From: Diaporthe sp. PMI_573
Taxonomy: Eukaryota > Ascomycota > Sordariomycetes > Diaporthales > Diaporthaceae
Assembly (NCBI GenBank): GCA_021399435.1
Contig: JAJTUP010000015.1
Location: 930,001-994,000, forward strand
Length of the DNA: 64,000 bases
Reading direction: 5' to 3'
Below the pieces are notes generated by a model. The model was given only the letters and a program-made list of their open reading frames with translations. It did no database searches and was not told the DNA's origin. A program made the translations under genes and the position numbers. How positions within the stretch are numbered: the first letter of the stretch is position 1; every line of letters begins with the position of its first letter. Shown here one piece after another: positions 21,764 to 33,890 of the stretch.

Positions 21764-24700
21764 TTATACTCTTTTGAGCACCCCTGCTATATCTTGAAGA
21801 TTTAAAGTCCTCCTGAAATGCTCGAACTGAGCTTGTAATAATGGTTTCGTCAGCCTATCTACCAGCATAAGCTCTATAGGTAAGTAGAGCACCTGAAAGG
21901 TTCCTTTTGCATACTCTTACTTTAGCTATATATTGTATATCTATATGGTGAAGCTTGGTTGTTACTCTACTATGCTTGCCTATAACTAGGCGAATAGTCT
22001 GTTAGTTATCATTATAGAGATTCTACGCGCTAGCTATATTAATAGTAAGCTTGGTAATTAGTCTCTTTAATACCATTAGCTCCTTTCTAGTATAAGCAAC
22101 TCCTAGAAGCTCAGCTTTAGTAGTAGATGTGGTAACTATATCTTGCTAAGCTACTCTCTAATAGATTAACCCTCTATAGAGTATTATAGTATACCTGTAA
22201 GATGATCTCCTAGTTTCCTCATCATCTGTAAAAGAAGTGTCTGCTGTAAAAACGAGCATATCCTCCCCTTAGTCCCTATACCTAATAGAGAGCATACGGG
22301 TTCTAAATAGGTAAGAAATACACTACTCGGCCGCTGCTAGGTGCTGTGGTCCAGGGTTGAGCAGGAAAAGGGATAGCTAAGTAGCTACAAAGGCTATATC
22401 TACTTGAATTATAATTACCGTATATAGAATTAAGCCTACCCTTTCTTGGTATGCCTTGACCTGCTCTTTTATTGCTTTTCCTTTAAATACTGAAAGCCTT
22501 ATAGCTAGGATTAGGATGCTTGGAAACAGGCCTTCTGCTAAGTCGTAGCGCCTTGTAATCTTCTTAATATATGAGTCGTGGACTAAATATAACCTCTGAG
22601 CTGCTTGATCTCGCACAATTCGAACTCTGAGATACTACTCAGCATCCCCTTAGTCTTTTACTTTGTATACTTACTTTAGCCCATTTATAATAGCCAGAGC
22701 TTCTACCTTATCCTTCTTATGGTAGAGAACTAGGTAGTTGTTAATAAAAAATACTAGAGTAATGGTTTTCTGCTTGTTTTGAAATAGGTAGCTCTCTTCT
22801 AGATTTACTAATAGACTAAGCTTTTAAAGTATAGAGGTGAATTCTTTATACTAAAGGAGTGGAGCATCTCGTAGCTTATAGACTGCTTTATGTAGCTCGA
22901 GGTACTTCCTAGCTTCCTTAAATCCCTTAGGGAATTTAGTAAATACTAGTTTTCCATTAAGCACTGCATTTAGAAAAGTATTGACTACATTAAACTACTT
23001 AATCTTGAGATTGAAACGAGCAGCTATAGCTATTGTAATTTGGAATGATTTGGTAGTGAGTATAGTAGTATATGTATTTTGGAGAGTGTTGATAGGCTCT
23101 ATATCTCCACGTACTACAAGACATACTTTACCATGCTCTAGAAAACTATCTTGATCCTATTTGTATAAGAAAACCCACCTAAGTAGGATAGGCCTCCCAA
23201 CTACTTTTAAGTGCTTGATTATCTTCCAGGCTCCCATTTTAATTTAATTCTTCAGCTCGGTGTGAGCTGCTGGGATAAGGAGGTGTTTAGTAGGGTAATT
23301 CTAGAGCTCTTTCTAGTTGTTGGGTGGTGGAGTGAGCAGCTTGCTTTGATGTAGCCTCTGCTTGCTGGGAGGTAGACTAGTATTAATTTGAGCTACTGAA
23401 TGCTGGTGTACTGCAGCATATAGCATAGCATGGAGAGTTATGTATGCTTGGTCTCCTTCTCTTAGTACTTTTAGCTGATTAGGTATAAAAGTACTAAAGA
23501 AAAGAGACTAGTTACGAGCTCTAGGGATGTTGATTAGTCCATCTTTATAGAGCATCGTAGTAAATATACCCCCTTTTTCTAGGGGCATTCCTCTTTACCA
23601 TCTACTCCTTCGAGCAGGTAGAGGGGTTGTCTATATTTCTTGAGCTATGGGAGGCTCGATTTCTGGTAGTGGTGTTACTTCTATACATACTATAATTGTA
23701 TCCTCGGTATGTACTTCCTTGAAGGAAGGGCTCTGAGCGATTTAGGTGCTCATTTCTAAAACTTCAGTATTGTTAGCCTACTCATCAGCAGGCTAAAAAA
23801 CTCCTATAGGGCCTTCCTCATTACTAACACCCCTAGCTACGAGCAGCTTAGGTGTGCTTTCTAGGCTTGGTAAAAACTGTGCTGTGCTTTCTAGGCTTGG
23901 CGCTGTGCCTTCTGAGCTTGGCGAAAACTATGTAGGCAAGTAATCCCCCATTACCCCCGAGCTTGCGAGCTATCTACTTACAAGCTCAGAAGGCTAATTA
24001 CTTAGTCTCTACTACTTGGGGATTCCGAGCGTCTATCCAAGCGGCAAATCTACTACTATTTCCTTGGTTTCCATAATGTGAAGCATAACTTCCTCTGTCT
24101 CTGATATACTTAGTAAGTCGTCTTCCCTACTTGAGTTGTAAAAGAGCGTCTTGTTAAAAGCCACGTTCTGGGTTTAAATTACTTAATCAAGCTTAGGAAC
24201 CTAAATAAAGTAGATGTTTGAGGCTAAATAGCCTATAAGGTAACCTATATATACTCGAGGTTTAACCTTAAAAGCCTTCCTTTATTAATTTACCTCTTGA
24301 TCTTTATCTAAAGGGTATGCTCGACAGCTATAGGCGTATATTCCTACCTAATCTGGGCGAAGGTCGGCCATAAGCTCGTATATATGTAATGGAGTATACT
24401 AGTAAAAATACTAAGCAAACCAGGACTCGAGAACTTAAATAGGTAACTACTACGTGCTATTTTATTGAGGAGATTGATTATATAGAAAGGTAGTAGCCAT
24501 GCTTGTCTATGGCTATATATGCTCTGGTAGGTTTACTAAGATGTGCATTTTTATCGACTTTGTAATTACTTCTTAACCAGCATGCTTAGAACCTCTGTTT
24601 AGTTCATGGGTAAAGGTTGGTATAAGCTTGATTTCGATTCCTTCCTTGGTATACCAGACTTAATATTCAGTGCTACCACGCTTGGAAATAACCAAAGTAT

Positions 24701-26800
24701 CGTTATCTTATCAAATTTTACAGACGGTAAGCCCGTACCTCCTTAATACTATATATATAAAGTTTCTAAGTATAGGAAACACGTCTTTTATAGCTTTTGT
24801 TTTAAGAGGGGTTCTGAATAGAATACTAGAAAATTTATCCTTTATTACCAGAAACCAATTTGAGCCATCTAGGCCGCGCGGGAAATCAAATAGATCCCAG
24901 CTAACATGCTAGAAGGGGTGCTTTACACGGTCTTCCAGTACTCGTCTTGACACAACTTACTTCACGTATGCTAAAGAGTAGTACTCACACTAAAGACAAG
25001 CTATTCCGTTTATCTTCACTCCTCACACAGCCCACACTAGCACCCTTAGAGCTTCTAGACCCAGATAACCTATTCTTAGGTACTAGAGCTGCTCTAAGTC
25101 TTCTCGTGCTGGTTTCTACTATGCGGAAATTCGTCTTGGCTTAGAAATTACTAGAAAGGTTATAATCCTAGCCTTACTAGTTAGAAAGCTTAGTCTATTT
25201 AGATAAGTAGATAGTGGCTTGTATTTAATAAAAACTAGGTTATAGTGGTGCTTGAGTTGCCTAAGTACCACGCTCCTTTTCATTATTCCACTCTAAAGCA
25301 TATAGTTATACCTAGAATACCATACCTTCAAGCCTAGTAACCAAGCTTCTAAGATAATATTCATGTAGAAACCTTCTACTATAACTATATCTAAGAGAGT
25401 AAAGTCTACAGTATTAGGTCCCTCTGCTAAGCTTAGAACCTTCTTAAACACCCAAGTCCCTCAACCAGTAATTAGGAAGCTCATCGTTCTAGCTTCTATA
25501 ATATCCCCCAGCTAAGTAGCTTAAAAGCTCCCCGGTACAAGGAGATCTACAGTGTTAACCAGATGAGAAGCTCCGCAGTTATTGATTAGGGTACTCTCTA
25601 AGAGCTGATGTAGGGTAGTGTATACCGTAGAATAGACTATAGGGTGCTTGGAAATAGCTTTCTCCTAAAAGAATATGTTAACGTTTCTAAGATATAGGCT
25701 ATCCTTACTCTTTTTTACTATCTTTTTACTAGCTTTAGCTTATCCACCCCATGTTAGCAAGCTTGGTACTCAGCTCAGACCACTTTTCCTTCTTAAGCCG
25801 CTTCCAAATAGCTAGGGCTATAGTAGGGGTTAGAGCGTCATATCCAAGCTCCTCAGCCCTTGGAGATAATCCTTTTGTGGCTTGTTCAAGCTAAATACAC
25901 TACTTGGGTGGCCAACTATAAATAGAGTTTTCATTCCTTCTACAGGGGCACTTAAAACCCTGCTTTTGCTGAGAGGTAGAGTTAGGTGCTCGGGCACTAG
26001 TCTTAGGGGCTCAAGCATTAGACTCGAGGGCTCCTTCTAATGTAGCAAACATGCCTAGGCCCTTCAAGCATCTGATTAGTTTATTAGAAACGCCATTAAA
26101 CCATTTACCTATCTCTTCGAGCATAAGAGGGGTTCTACCAAGCTCGTTGTCTTAAACAAGGTCTTAAATCATGCGGCTTGCCTATCCTAGAGCCAATCAG
26201 GCTCCTATAGCATGAATAAACTCCTTGGTAGCAAGTATACCATCAACCTCAACGAGCTGGTAGGCCCTAGTGCGTTCGTATGCTCGGAGCTACTAGGCGT
26301 ACTACTTGATAGGGTTGATTTCCCCCGCTCTTGCACTAGAGAGGTATGCTTGGTATTCTTTGGCTACTGTTATCTTTAAGCTTATTTCTGAGGGCTTGAG
26401 GCTGTCTTTAAGGGCTTGGAGGAGGTTTTTCAGCATAGCTCCTCTGTTATTTATTACTCAAATCTATACTAAAGTAAGCAGGGAATTATCAACAGTTTGG
26501 TTTACCTAGTTAAGGATAGTAAGCTCCCTATTGGAAATGATAGACGAGACTAAGGAGATTTCAGCCCAGGCCTTGTGGTGCTTAGCGAGCTCCTTCTGGG
26601 CGTCTTCAACGTTAGGTTCTTCTGGCTCGAGCGGCTGTGGGCCACGCTCTATGATAGGAAGCTTGGATTTCTCCCACTCGATCATTTCGTACACATAGGC
26701 TGTTTGAAAGTCGACTTGCTTCTTGTTGAGCAAGCTATCGAGATTTATGTGCTTGGAAAGGGATGAGGTTGAAGTCGAGCTGGTGGATTCTACCTTAGGG
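21764..26800 (-). pseudogene. Decayed copia gag-pol
   Basis: Only islands of protein sequence remain. Near 26506-26800 a gag-like piece reads NKKQVDFQTAYVYEMIEWE. Near 24840-24930 there is an integrase core piece. At 22377-22616 lies a 79-codon open stretch of reverse transcriptase to RNase H (SVFKGKAIKEQVKAYQERVG). The reading ends with LTKPLLQAQFEHFRRTLNL and a TAA at 21764-21766. Between these are many stops and TA-rich codons. The element cannot encode its own transposition proteins. Confidence 0.88.
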
Positions 26801-27025
26801 TTAATAAGCTCCCAAATTCCCTTAGCTTTTGAGTTAAACTATAGCTAAAGGTACTACGTTGGGAAGCTCTTTTGATCCTTTAGGAGTATATTTCTAGTGG
26901 GGATATAATCAGAGCTATTAAATGAAGATATAGTAATAGAGTAAAGATAATGAGAAAACAAGCTGCTAAATGATGAGAAGACTGTGCTTGAAAACGCGTG
27001 TCTAGGGGAAAATCAAGTTAGAGCC

Positions 27026-27036
27026 GGGCTCATAAC
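27026..27036 (-). other. Primer binding site, initiator tRNA-Met anticodon arm
   Basis: Directly inside the 5' LTR the element strand reads GTTATGAGCCC. This is complementary to GGGCUCAUAAC, the anticodon stem-loop sequence of eukaryotic initiator tRNA-Met. Copia-type elements are known to prime from a half-molecule of initiator tRNA cut in the anticodon loop. The site lies next to the LTR with no spacer. Confidence 0.8.
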
Positions 27037-27192
27037 TATCACGGTTTCGAGCAGGGCTATCAAATAGAGTAAGTAAACTGGTATTCTAATCTATAGATAA
27101 TGGGGGGCTCTGAGCATGGTTATATGCTCGGGGACTAATGGTGCTAAGCTAAAAAGAGCGTAGTAACGATATAGAGCCCCTGATTCATAACA
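27037..27192 (-). repeat. Right LTR (5' LTR of the copia element)
   Basis: It starts TATCACGG and ends CATAACA. The ends have decayed from TG...CA by transitions. Ten differences from the left LTR are all C:G to T:A changes in this copy. Confidence 0.95.
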
Positions 27193-27197
27193 ATACT
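27193..27197. repeat. Target site duplication, right copy (ATACT)
   Basis: Identical to 20597-20601. The sequence after it continues into a CCTATAGG repeat. Confidence 0.9.
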
Positions 27198-27425
27198 CCT
27201 ATAGGAGGTTATCTCGATTCCCACATGTTATTTCCCTATAGGAGGTTGTTCTAAAGGGGATTGCTCTATAGGCTTTTGTACAAGAGGGATACCCTTCTAT
27301 AAGATACCCTCCTGTTCAACGCCGACCTATGAGACACCCTCTAATAGGATAACCTCGTATAGGTCAACCTCCTGTGTGAAACTCTCCTATGGTATACCCT
27401 CTTACTATAAGGTACTGTATTTTAT
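27196..27425. repeat. Degenerate palindromic repeat cluster, consensus ACCTCCTATAGGATA
   Basis: Many imperfect copies of a 15-20 bp unit centred on the palindrome CCTATAGG, in both orientations (for example CTCCTATAGGAG at 27196-27207 and CCCTATAGGAGG near 27234-27245). Further on the units read GATACCCTCCTG, GATAACCTCGTATAGG and ACTCTCCTATGGTATA. A related cluster lies at 60875-60965. Confidence 0.65.
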
Positions 27426-28409
27426 CTAACACTGGGTCTTTGAGCGTTGTCCACTATATTAAGGGACCGCCTACTGCTTGATAATAAGAGTATGTATATG
27501 GATAAAAAACGAGACTAAACTGTAAGAGGCTATTCCGTAGGAGGTTGAGCACGGGGATTTACTAGATTGTGTATAGATGCTGTGGCCGAGTAGCGAATAG
27601 ACACTCGAGCAAAGCTCATATGCGTATAGGAAAAGACGGATGACTTCCCCTATTAAAAAAAAAAAAATAAAAAAAAAAAGTCGTAGCTAATACCACAACA
27701 CGCAACAAATCAAAGCCGGATTCTCGGCCCGCAGAACGACTGCTACAGGGCCGCAATGGACAAGGTAAGCATTTCTTCACCTTCACATAGCTCGAGGGCA
27801 TTACGGACAACATTGACCAGGTGAGGACCATAAACACGCTGCTCGCTGCGGCCTGGGAAGCTTGAAAGGGTCTCAAAGTCTCCCATCCGATCAACGTTAA
27901 CGTCGTTGGTATCCAAATGGTGGGAACTCTCCAAACCGCGGCAGCCCTTGAATAATCAGAAAAGACAGCCGCAGAAAAAGGGAGAAAACCTTTCAATTTG
28001 CCAGGTGCGTAGCTTGATGAGGACCAAAATATCTCATGGTAAACCGGTCAACCACGTAGTTACTAAATCAGGCACTGCTATTAATCGTCATTTGCACTGC
28101 ATAGGGCGCGTGTTAGTACAACGCCTAGTGGCATCTGTGAAGCCGGCCCGGGCCCCGGCCCGGACCCCAAGCCAGTCCACCAATGAGCTTCGGCGTCACC
28201 CTGCTGCCAACTCACAGGCATGATTTTAATCTACTCCACGATGAAAATGTAACAAGTGCACCAACCCGAATCAGGATCACTTTAAAAAAGAACACGGGCA
28301 GGCCACGAGGATGTAAGGGCGGGGTCCGGAATTCGGACGGGTGGTCTATGCGCCTGGCACAGCCACAATAGCCGAGCTCTACTACAACACCACCAAAAGC
28401 AAAAGGTAG

Positions 28410-28520
28410 TGTCCTCGGTGAGACTCGAACTCACGACCTTTGGATTGGAAGTTTCACCAGTAATCTGGAGAATCATACAGTGTATGAGACCAACGCTCTA
28501 ACCAGCTGAGCCACGAAGAC
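28410..28520 (-). tRNA. tRNA-Met (CAT), elongator type, with 37-nt intron
   Basis: Acceptor arm GTCTTCG pairs with CGAGGAC, followed by discriminator A. The D arm (GCTCAGCTGGTTAGAGC), anticodon loop CTCATAA and T arm (GTGAGTTCGAGTCTCAC) are all intact. The anticodon is CAT. The loop is interrupted one base after the anticodon by an intron at 28446-28482. The T loop (TTCGAGT) and overall sequence fit elongator rather than initiator tRNA-Met. The mature length is 74 nt. Confidence 0.93.
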
Positions 28521-29085
28521 TTGTTGTCGATGGATTTCGAAGATCCCAAGTTGAATGAACGATGCAGAAGGTTGAGAAGCAACTACGCGAAGACATGTTC
28601 GAGACTGGAACTTCAGAGATTCTATGGCATTGGATGGTCGGGGATATGTCTCTCATTGGGTTGAATGTTTGAAAAGCTGGCTCAGATGTTGGGAGAACGG
28701 CTATCTCCAGGAGGGGTGGCTGAACAACTGTTTGCGGTAGTCCTGGCTGTCTGCCGATGGGGAAGAGGTATGGATCATGTCGTTAACATTCACGAGTGCT
28801 TACAAGCAAACGACAGAGTCAAGAGACGAGGGAAATATAGACATCAATACAAATCAGTACATATAGACATCAAGACATACTATAGACAACACCCCTAAAT
28901 AGTAGTACAGTCTAGATAATCAGACACTATAGATGCCGCTGAAAACCACATTCTCGGCTTATGCTCCATCAGTACTGTTACAAGTATCAACCTCCGCGCA
29001 AGAGACACCAGAACCGGTCTGGCATGATCTCACACAAGGACAGACCGAGCTGTCCTCAGCCCATCTGAGACTGAGCCCTGTCGGT
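28521..29085. other. Intergenic region
   Basis: This is the upstream side of the tRNA-Met gene and the downstream side of the membrane protein gene. Nothing else was recognised. Confidence 0.4.
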
Positions 29086-30951
29086 TCAGACTTGCTTCGC
29101 ACCCACTGGAGGGTCACTGGGCTCGTCAGGTGAGGTACGGTACATTGACTGTGTCGACCTCGGAGGACGGGGCGGCCGAGGCTGAGACGGCAGTCCAAAG
29201 GTACCCTGCGGCGCTCGTCTCGAGATACTCGGCGTGGACCTGAACGCCTCCACGACAGACTGCCGCCGACTGACCCTATCCACCGGCCGCGGCGGCAGTT
29301 TGCCCTCGCTCACCATATCTTGCGCCATCCCCACCAGCGACGCAGCGTCAGGGGCTGATGGGTAGAACACGGCGAAGATGGGCTCCGTCCCCGTCTGCAT
29401 GAACGATGAGGTGTACGAAGGCTTGAGGATCTGGTGGTGCAGGCCGGTCTTCTCTAACTTGTCTCGGATCTCGCCGCGGGACAGCATCACTGCCTTCTCC
29501 GTGTCGCCGGCCTTGTTGGCTGAGTAGTCGCCTGGCCCGGATGATCCATTGGGAACGTGGAAGAGAAGATCAATCCGGGCGAATGCGTATAGCGCGACGA
29601 CGATTATTTCAAATGAGAACTGAGTGACGTAGAACACTGCCTTGCTGTACAACACGTCGCCACTGTCTTTAGGCCGAGGGTTGAAGGTGCCGTATGTCCG
29701 CACGGTGGCGCCTGTGGCCAACAGAGCAGCGCCGAGCATGGCTAGCGATGTCTTGACCCTCAAACTTCCGCTTCCGAATTTTTCTGGCTTTGGTCCTGGG
29801 ATGGCACATGCTAAGAAGATAGTCAGGAAGGGGAAGGTGACAAGCCAGATGTTCCATGATGAGCCAGTTTTCAAGAGGGCCATAGCAGTATCGGCGCGAT
29901 CCGGATTGTCCGTGGAAAGGAAGAACACACTGATCGATACGATCTGGAGGATGATGACTGGTGGGACGGAAATTGCAAGGATTACTGTGCCCAAGCTGAA
30001 GGGTTTGGACCAGCCGACGACGGGATGCATTGAGCGGACAATGCGTTGGGCGAAAAATATGTTGACTACAAATATAACGGCGGCTCTGTTTAAGTGGAAA
30101 GTTAGCAAATCATATCTCAAGAGGTGATCGGCAGTAACCAGCCGGGCTTACCCTCCGTTGAAGAAGATCTGAGCCGCAAGGATTATTCCCCGGAGCTGAG
30201 TGAAGACCCATGTGATCCGGAATATGCATGTGACTGATCGAATCATACAGAAGTCGAACATGAGATCGGACAGCAAGAACTTGTGCCCGCGTTTTGCGTT
30301 TGCTCTGTAGATGGAAATGTGTGTAAATGCCCCCAGGAGAAAGAGAAGTAAGAATACAATCGTGACGGGCAAGTCCACACTCTTGCTCGGCGGGTTGCCA
30401 CCCAACAGATCGCCGGTTGCTGGATCGATCTCCATTCTCATTCCTGGGCCCTGGACCGCCGCGACAGTTGGCGCTCGGTTCGGGGCCTGATTGGCACTGG
30501 GCGCTTCCATCTGGGCCGCTGCGGACGGTGTGCCGGCCTGGGCTGAGCTGTTGTTACCCGGCCCTGGTGCTGACGCGCCTTGGCCTCTCTCCGGGGTCAT
30601 CTCTCCCCCGGATGCTGGATTCTCGGCCGCTGCAGGCGGACCAGCCGCTTGCATCGTTGAATTTCCATCGTTGGACTCGGGTGGGCTCTGCTGAGAAGGG
30701 GGGGCGGGGGGAGGGGCGGGAGCCTGTGTTGGTATCGCTGGTGGTGGTGAAGATGACGAGGTATTTGGGATTGCAACAGGTGTCGCTTCAACACGCACTG
30801 AAGTTGTGGTGAGAGTTTGTGCTGCTGTTGTTGTGACTGTGACTGTCTTGTTGTTGTCGTCGTCGTCGTCGTCGTCGTCACCACGCACACCTTTCTCCGC
30901 CACCAGGACGCATACTGTGGCTATTATGCGATATAGAGTTACCAGCCTCAT
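29086..30951 (-). CDS. Seven-pass membrane protein with Pro/Ser-rich ectodomain, DUF3112-like
   Basis: Exons 30951-30152 and 30085-29086 join across a 66-nt intron (GTAAGC...CAG) to give 599 residues. The N-terminus MRLVTLYRIIATVCVLVAEKG is a likely signal peptide. It is followed by eight Asp residues encoded by a GTC/GAC microsatellite and about 160 residues rich in Pro, Ser, Ala and Gln. Seven hydrophobic segments follow (LPVTIVFLLLFLLGAF, the FDFCMIRSVTCIF region, GIILAAQIFF onward, TVILAISVPPVIILQIV, IWLVTFPFLTIFLACAI, LAMLGAALLATGA, FYVTQFSFEIIVVALYAF), then a cytosolic tail of about 150 residues rich in Arg and Pro. This resembles the fungal DUF3112 membrane family, and a receptor or sensor role is possible but unproven. 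The reading frame is open further upstream only from a TTG, so the ATG at 30951 is used. Confidence 0.8.
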
Positions 30952-33890
30952 GGTAAAGACCCAGGTCCGAACGTCGATCAATATTACATGGGCCGAGAGA
31001 TGCTGCAGAGAAAACCCGAGCCGCAAGACGGTAGATATGAAGCCTCTGGAATTAACTCTTGCAACTTCGGAGCGGCTGTAAGACCCGGCATAGATTATAG
31101 ATCATAACATTCGATCAAGCAAGATCAGAGGGCTATATGTCCAGGTTCCCGGATCCGTAGGGGATCCTGAGGTCATCCCAAGTCCTTCCGGGACAGGTAT
31201 GTTTGTGTTTTGCGCATGATTTCCTACATGCGGTATGTTACCTATGTAAGACACCGTAGGCAAGACAGCCTGCACGAATTTGCCAGTGGTGGACGGGCAT
31301 ACGCAAGGCTGAGACAGTCCTTCCGGAACCCAACTGCCAAGAAAGGCAGTCTTTGACTTGTTCTCACCATCCAAGATTGACGACGGCTGTCAACTGGTCC
31401 ATCCACATCATAGATTAGACGGGCCTACGGCTCAGTCGGGAAGGCACCTGGACGAGACAAGGAATTTTCCAGCATACTCCAGTTGTCATGGGCTGTGAAG
31501 ATCAGACGGAACATGGAGTGACTGCATTCCTGTTTCAATTCACGGTGAGGGTGGTGGAGGAGTCCGAAGTGACAACCTGGTAATTTACTGCCCTCAAGTG
31601 TGAGCCTTGCCTGGTGGGCGGAGAGCCGTTGGAGCCTTGCGCTATTAAAGAGGGGGCCTTCCAGCTAGCACCAATCTCGTCCGTCCAAGTTACTCAACGT
31701 TTGTGCGAATCGTGTATGTGACGTTATCGTCGCAACAATCCTGCGGGATTGCGAAGAATCCGCAAGTCCGTCCATGCCACCTGACCGAGCATGGACACGC
31801 GAGACCGCAGCGAAGCGGCCCACGACAGACCGGCCGGTCTTCCTTGATAATACATATAGTCACTATACCCCAGAGCAGAAGCTACATTGACGGAGCGATG
31901 CATCACTGTCCACTTTTGTCTCCCCTACTATCCCGTCGCCGAAGTTTTACCTTGACTTGCCCGCGCCTATGCACTGGTGGAGTTGGGTGGCGGGCCCTTC
32001 AATGGCCGTCGGATTTGAATGGCCGTCGGATTTGGCTGCCCTAGGCCGAGTCCGACCGTGGTGCATATGCGCACAAAATCAAGTTGGGCTACATCAGACA
32101 ACTATCACATAGCTCCTGTGTCAGATTCAAGGTATCGTACTGCCTAGACTATGTATGGTGCAAACCTTATCGACTTGGCCAGCTCTGTCTGGCTGTCGAG
32201 ATTCGACCCAGAGATTTTGAGGATGGTCTACCACTGCAGCGCCTGCGCTTACGCTTACCATTATCGCTGCCGCAGGCCGTATGCAAGCTGTAGAGAATTA
32301 GGCTGCTCCCGCTACATAGTAAAACCCAACGACTTCGCATGAGAATTGCGCGAAACAGCTTAGCCCCAAAACGAGTACTGCAGACCCGGGGCAACGATTA
32401 GCGCAAGGTTGTTCTCCGCCCGGCCGGCTCTCACTCAAAACGGCCCCAGCCTTCAAAGTGGGCGCAGTCTCGCAAGATTCCCCCCCTTTTCGGTCATCTC
32501 ACGCGAGGAAGCCTGTCCACGCACACGCAAGACTCTTAGCGCACACGGCCATTCGGTAGAGTTGGCAATCATTCCAACGGCACCCACTCCCTTTTCTGTC
32601 TCTTACATGCGGCCTGCAACTGCTTTGACGCTGGGCATAAAAAGCTCGCGCCTAACATCACGTCAAGCCGTGACGACAGGCTGTCAAGATATGATCTCTG
32701 ATCTTGCCAATGCAATGCACATCAACGTCATCCTTTCTTGCTTTCCAGAAGCTCGCAAGGCGGCTTTGGCTACGGCAGAGGCGCGCGGGATCGGCCGATA
32801 TCAAGATCAGTCCGATTCTGGTCCCGAGGTCCCCTTCGAAGCCAGCGGGGAACGGACGATGGCTAACCTCTTGAAGCCCGACCTTGCGGGTCCATGAAGC
32901 CAGATGGTCATTGTCGTCATCAGAGCTGCAGACATTGGCAAGTAGTGCCTTGGAAGGACCTCCGACTCGGACTGCTTAATGAAGTCCGGAAGAGGCTCGG
33001 AAGAGGCTCGGAAGATGCCTCGTTGCGCCTCGTATTTCACGGTTCAACGTGCTACAATTTTGTTATACACTAGTAGAGGTAGCCCTATTCTGCTGCCTCC
33101 AGATGGAACCTAGGCCTGCAACGGCCATGACTGAGCATAATGCACCAAGCGCGGGTAGGGGAACACGACAGTATCGGCGGAACTTTTCTTCACAGGGGCT
33201 CAGGGACCTCGTCCGTGTTGGGCCGCCGCTTAGACATGCCAGCCGACTTATTGACAGGTCTCCAAATCAATGCTGGGTCTTTAGTCGCAACTGCCAGACT
33301 CTGTCGTGTTTCTAGGGCGGATTCCCAACGGCTAGAAACGACGCAGGACGAATCACAGGCAAAAGTGTGCGGGCAGAAGAGAGCACATGCGGCGGATGGA
33401 TCTCTGAGACTGTTTCAACCGATGTTGGGGTTACAACTTTCCCACCACCCGAACCACCGGCACCCTGGAACCCAAAGCGCATCGGCTAGAGCGAGAGCAG
33501 GGCGGAACTAGGGAGCTCTCTGCTTGGCGGGCCTGTCACGAACAACACCATGACCTACTGCTCTCGTCTTCTTTTCTCGTCCTCGTGTGCGCTTTACCAC
33601 GACGTCCCAAAATTCATCAGCCCGCTATAAGCTCTTTGGAAGTTTCATGCGTTCTAGCTCAGCACCCAAATTTAGTCTGACACGTTGGCACCACCGCTGA
33701 GCGCCTCATTGGCTTTAAGGTGGACTGCGTGCCGAGGGTACCCAAGGAGCCAGGAACCGAGCCCGCGGAGCTGGTTGCGAGCATCTAGTTTCAACCGACT
33801 CGTGATTGCAGCTCTGCCGATATATCCTATCTACCTGACCTACAGTGTTTGTGACATCTGTCGTTCTCTCTTTCCCACCATCCGGCCACC
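30952..33890. other. Long intergenic region
   Basis: No gene was recognised in 2.9 kb on either strand. Open frames are short and lack motifs. A 17-bp direct duplication (AATGGCCGTCGGATTTG) lies at 32001-32034, and a 12-bp duplication (GGAAGAGGCTCG) lies near 32988-33012. Confidence 0.4.
32001..32034 (+). repeat. 17-bp tandem duplication
   Basis: AATGGCCGTCGGATTTG occurs twice in direct contact, with no difference between the copies. Confidence 0.95.

Larger units (their letters stand above)
20602..27192 (-). mobile_element. Ty1/copia LTR retrotransposon, full-length but RIP-decayed
   Basis: The element is 6591 bp, bounded by 156-bp LTRs (20602-20757 and 27037-27192) that begin TG and end CA apart from mutated bases, with ATACT duplicated on both sides. 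Gag-pol runs on the minus strand. Recognisable fragments in order from the right are a gag-like region near 26.5-26.8 kb, an integrase block near 24.8-24.9 kb (DLFDFPRGLDGSNWFLVIKDKFSS), a reverse transcriptase/RNase H transition near 22.4-22.6 kb (RLYLVHDSYIKKI, then YQERVGLILYTVIIIQVDIAF) and the pol C-terminus ending at 21764 (DRLTKPLLQAQFEHFRRTLNL). Integrase before reverse transcriptase is the copia order. The interior from about 21.78 to 27.0 kb is AT-rich and full of stops, typical of RIP. The last kilobase before the 3' LTR is GC-rich and carries a separate gene on the plus strand. Confidence 0.93.
27193..28409. other. Intergenic region with CCTATAGG repeats
   Basis: The first 240 bases hold a degenerate repeat cluster (separate entry). 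A poly-A stretch lies at about 27655-27680. Near 27.75-27.95 kb are short open pieces on both strands that I cannot assign to a family. No firm gene is called. Confidence 0.4.

Noticed and set aside
27196..27425. CRISPR-like array
   Set aside because: The units are degenerate, in both orientations and without spacers of constant length, and the genome is fungal.
27616..27996. 126-codon minus-strand open frame near the poly-A tract
   Set aside because: No ATG-supported domain or family is recognisable, and the other strand of the same stretch is about equally open in pieces.
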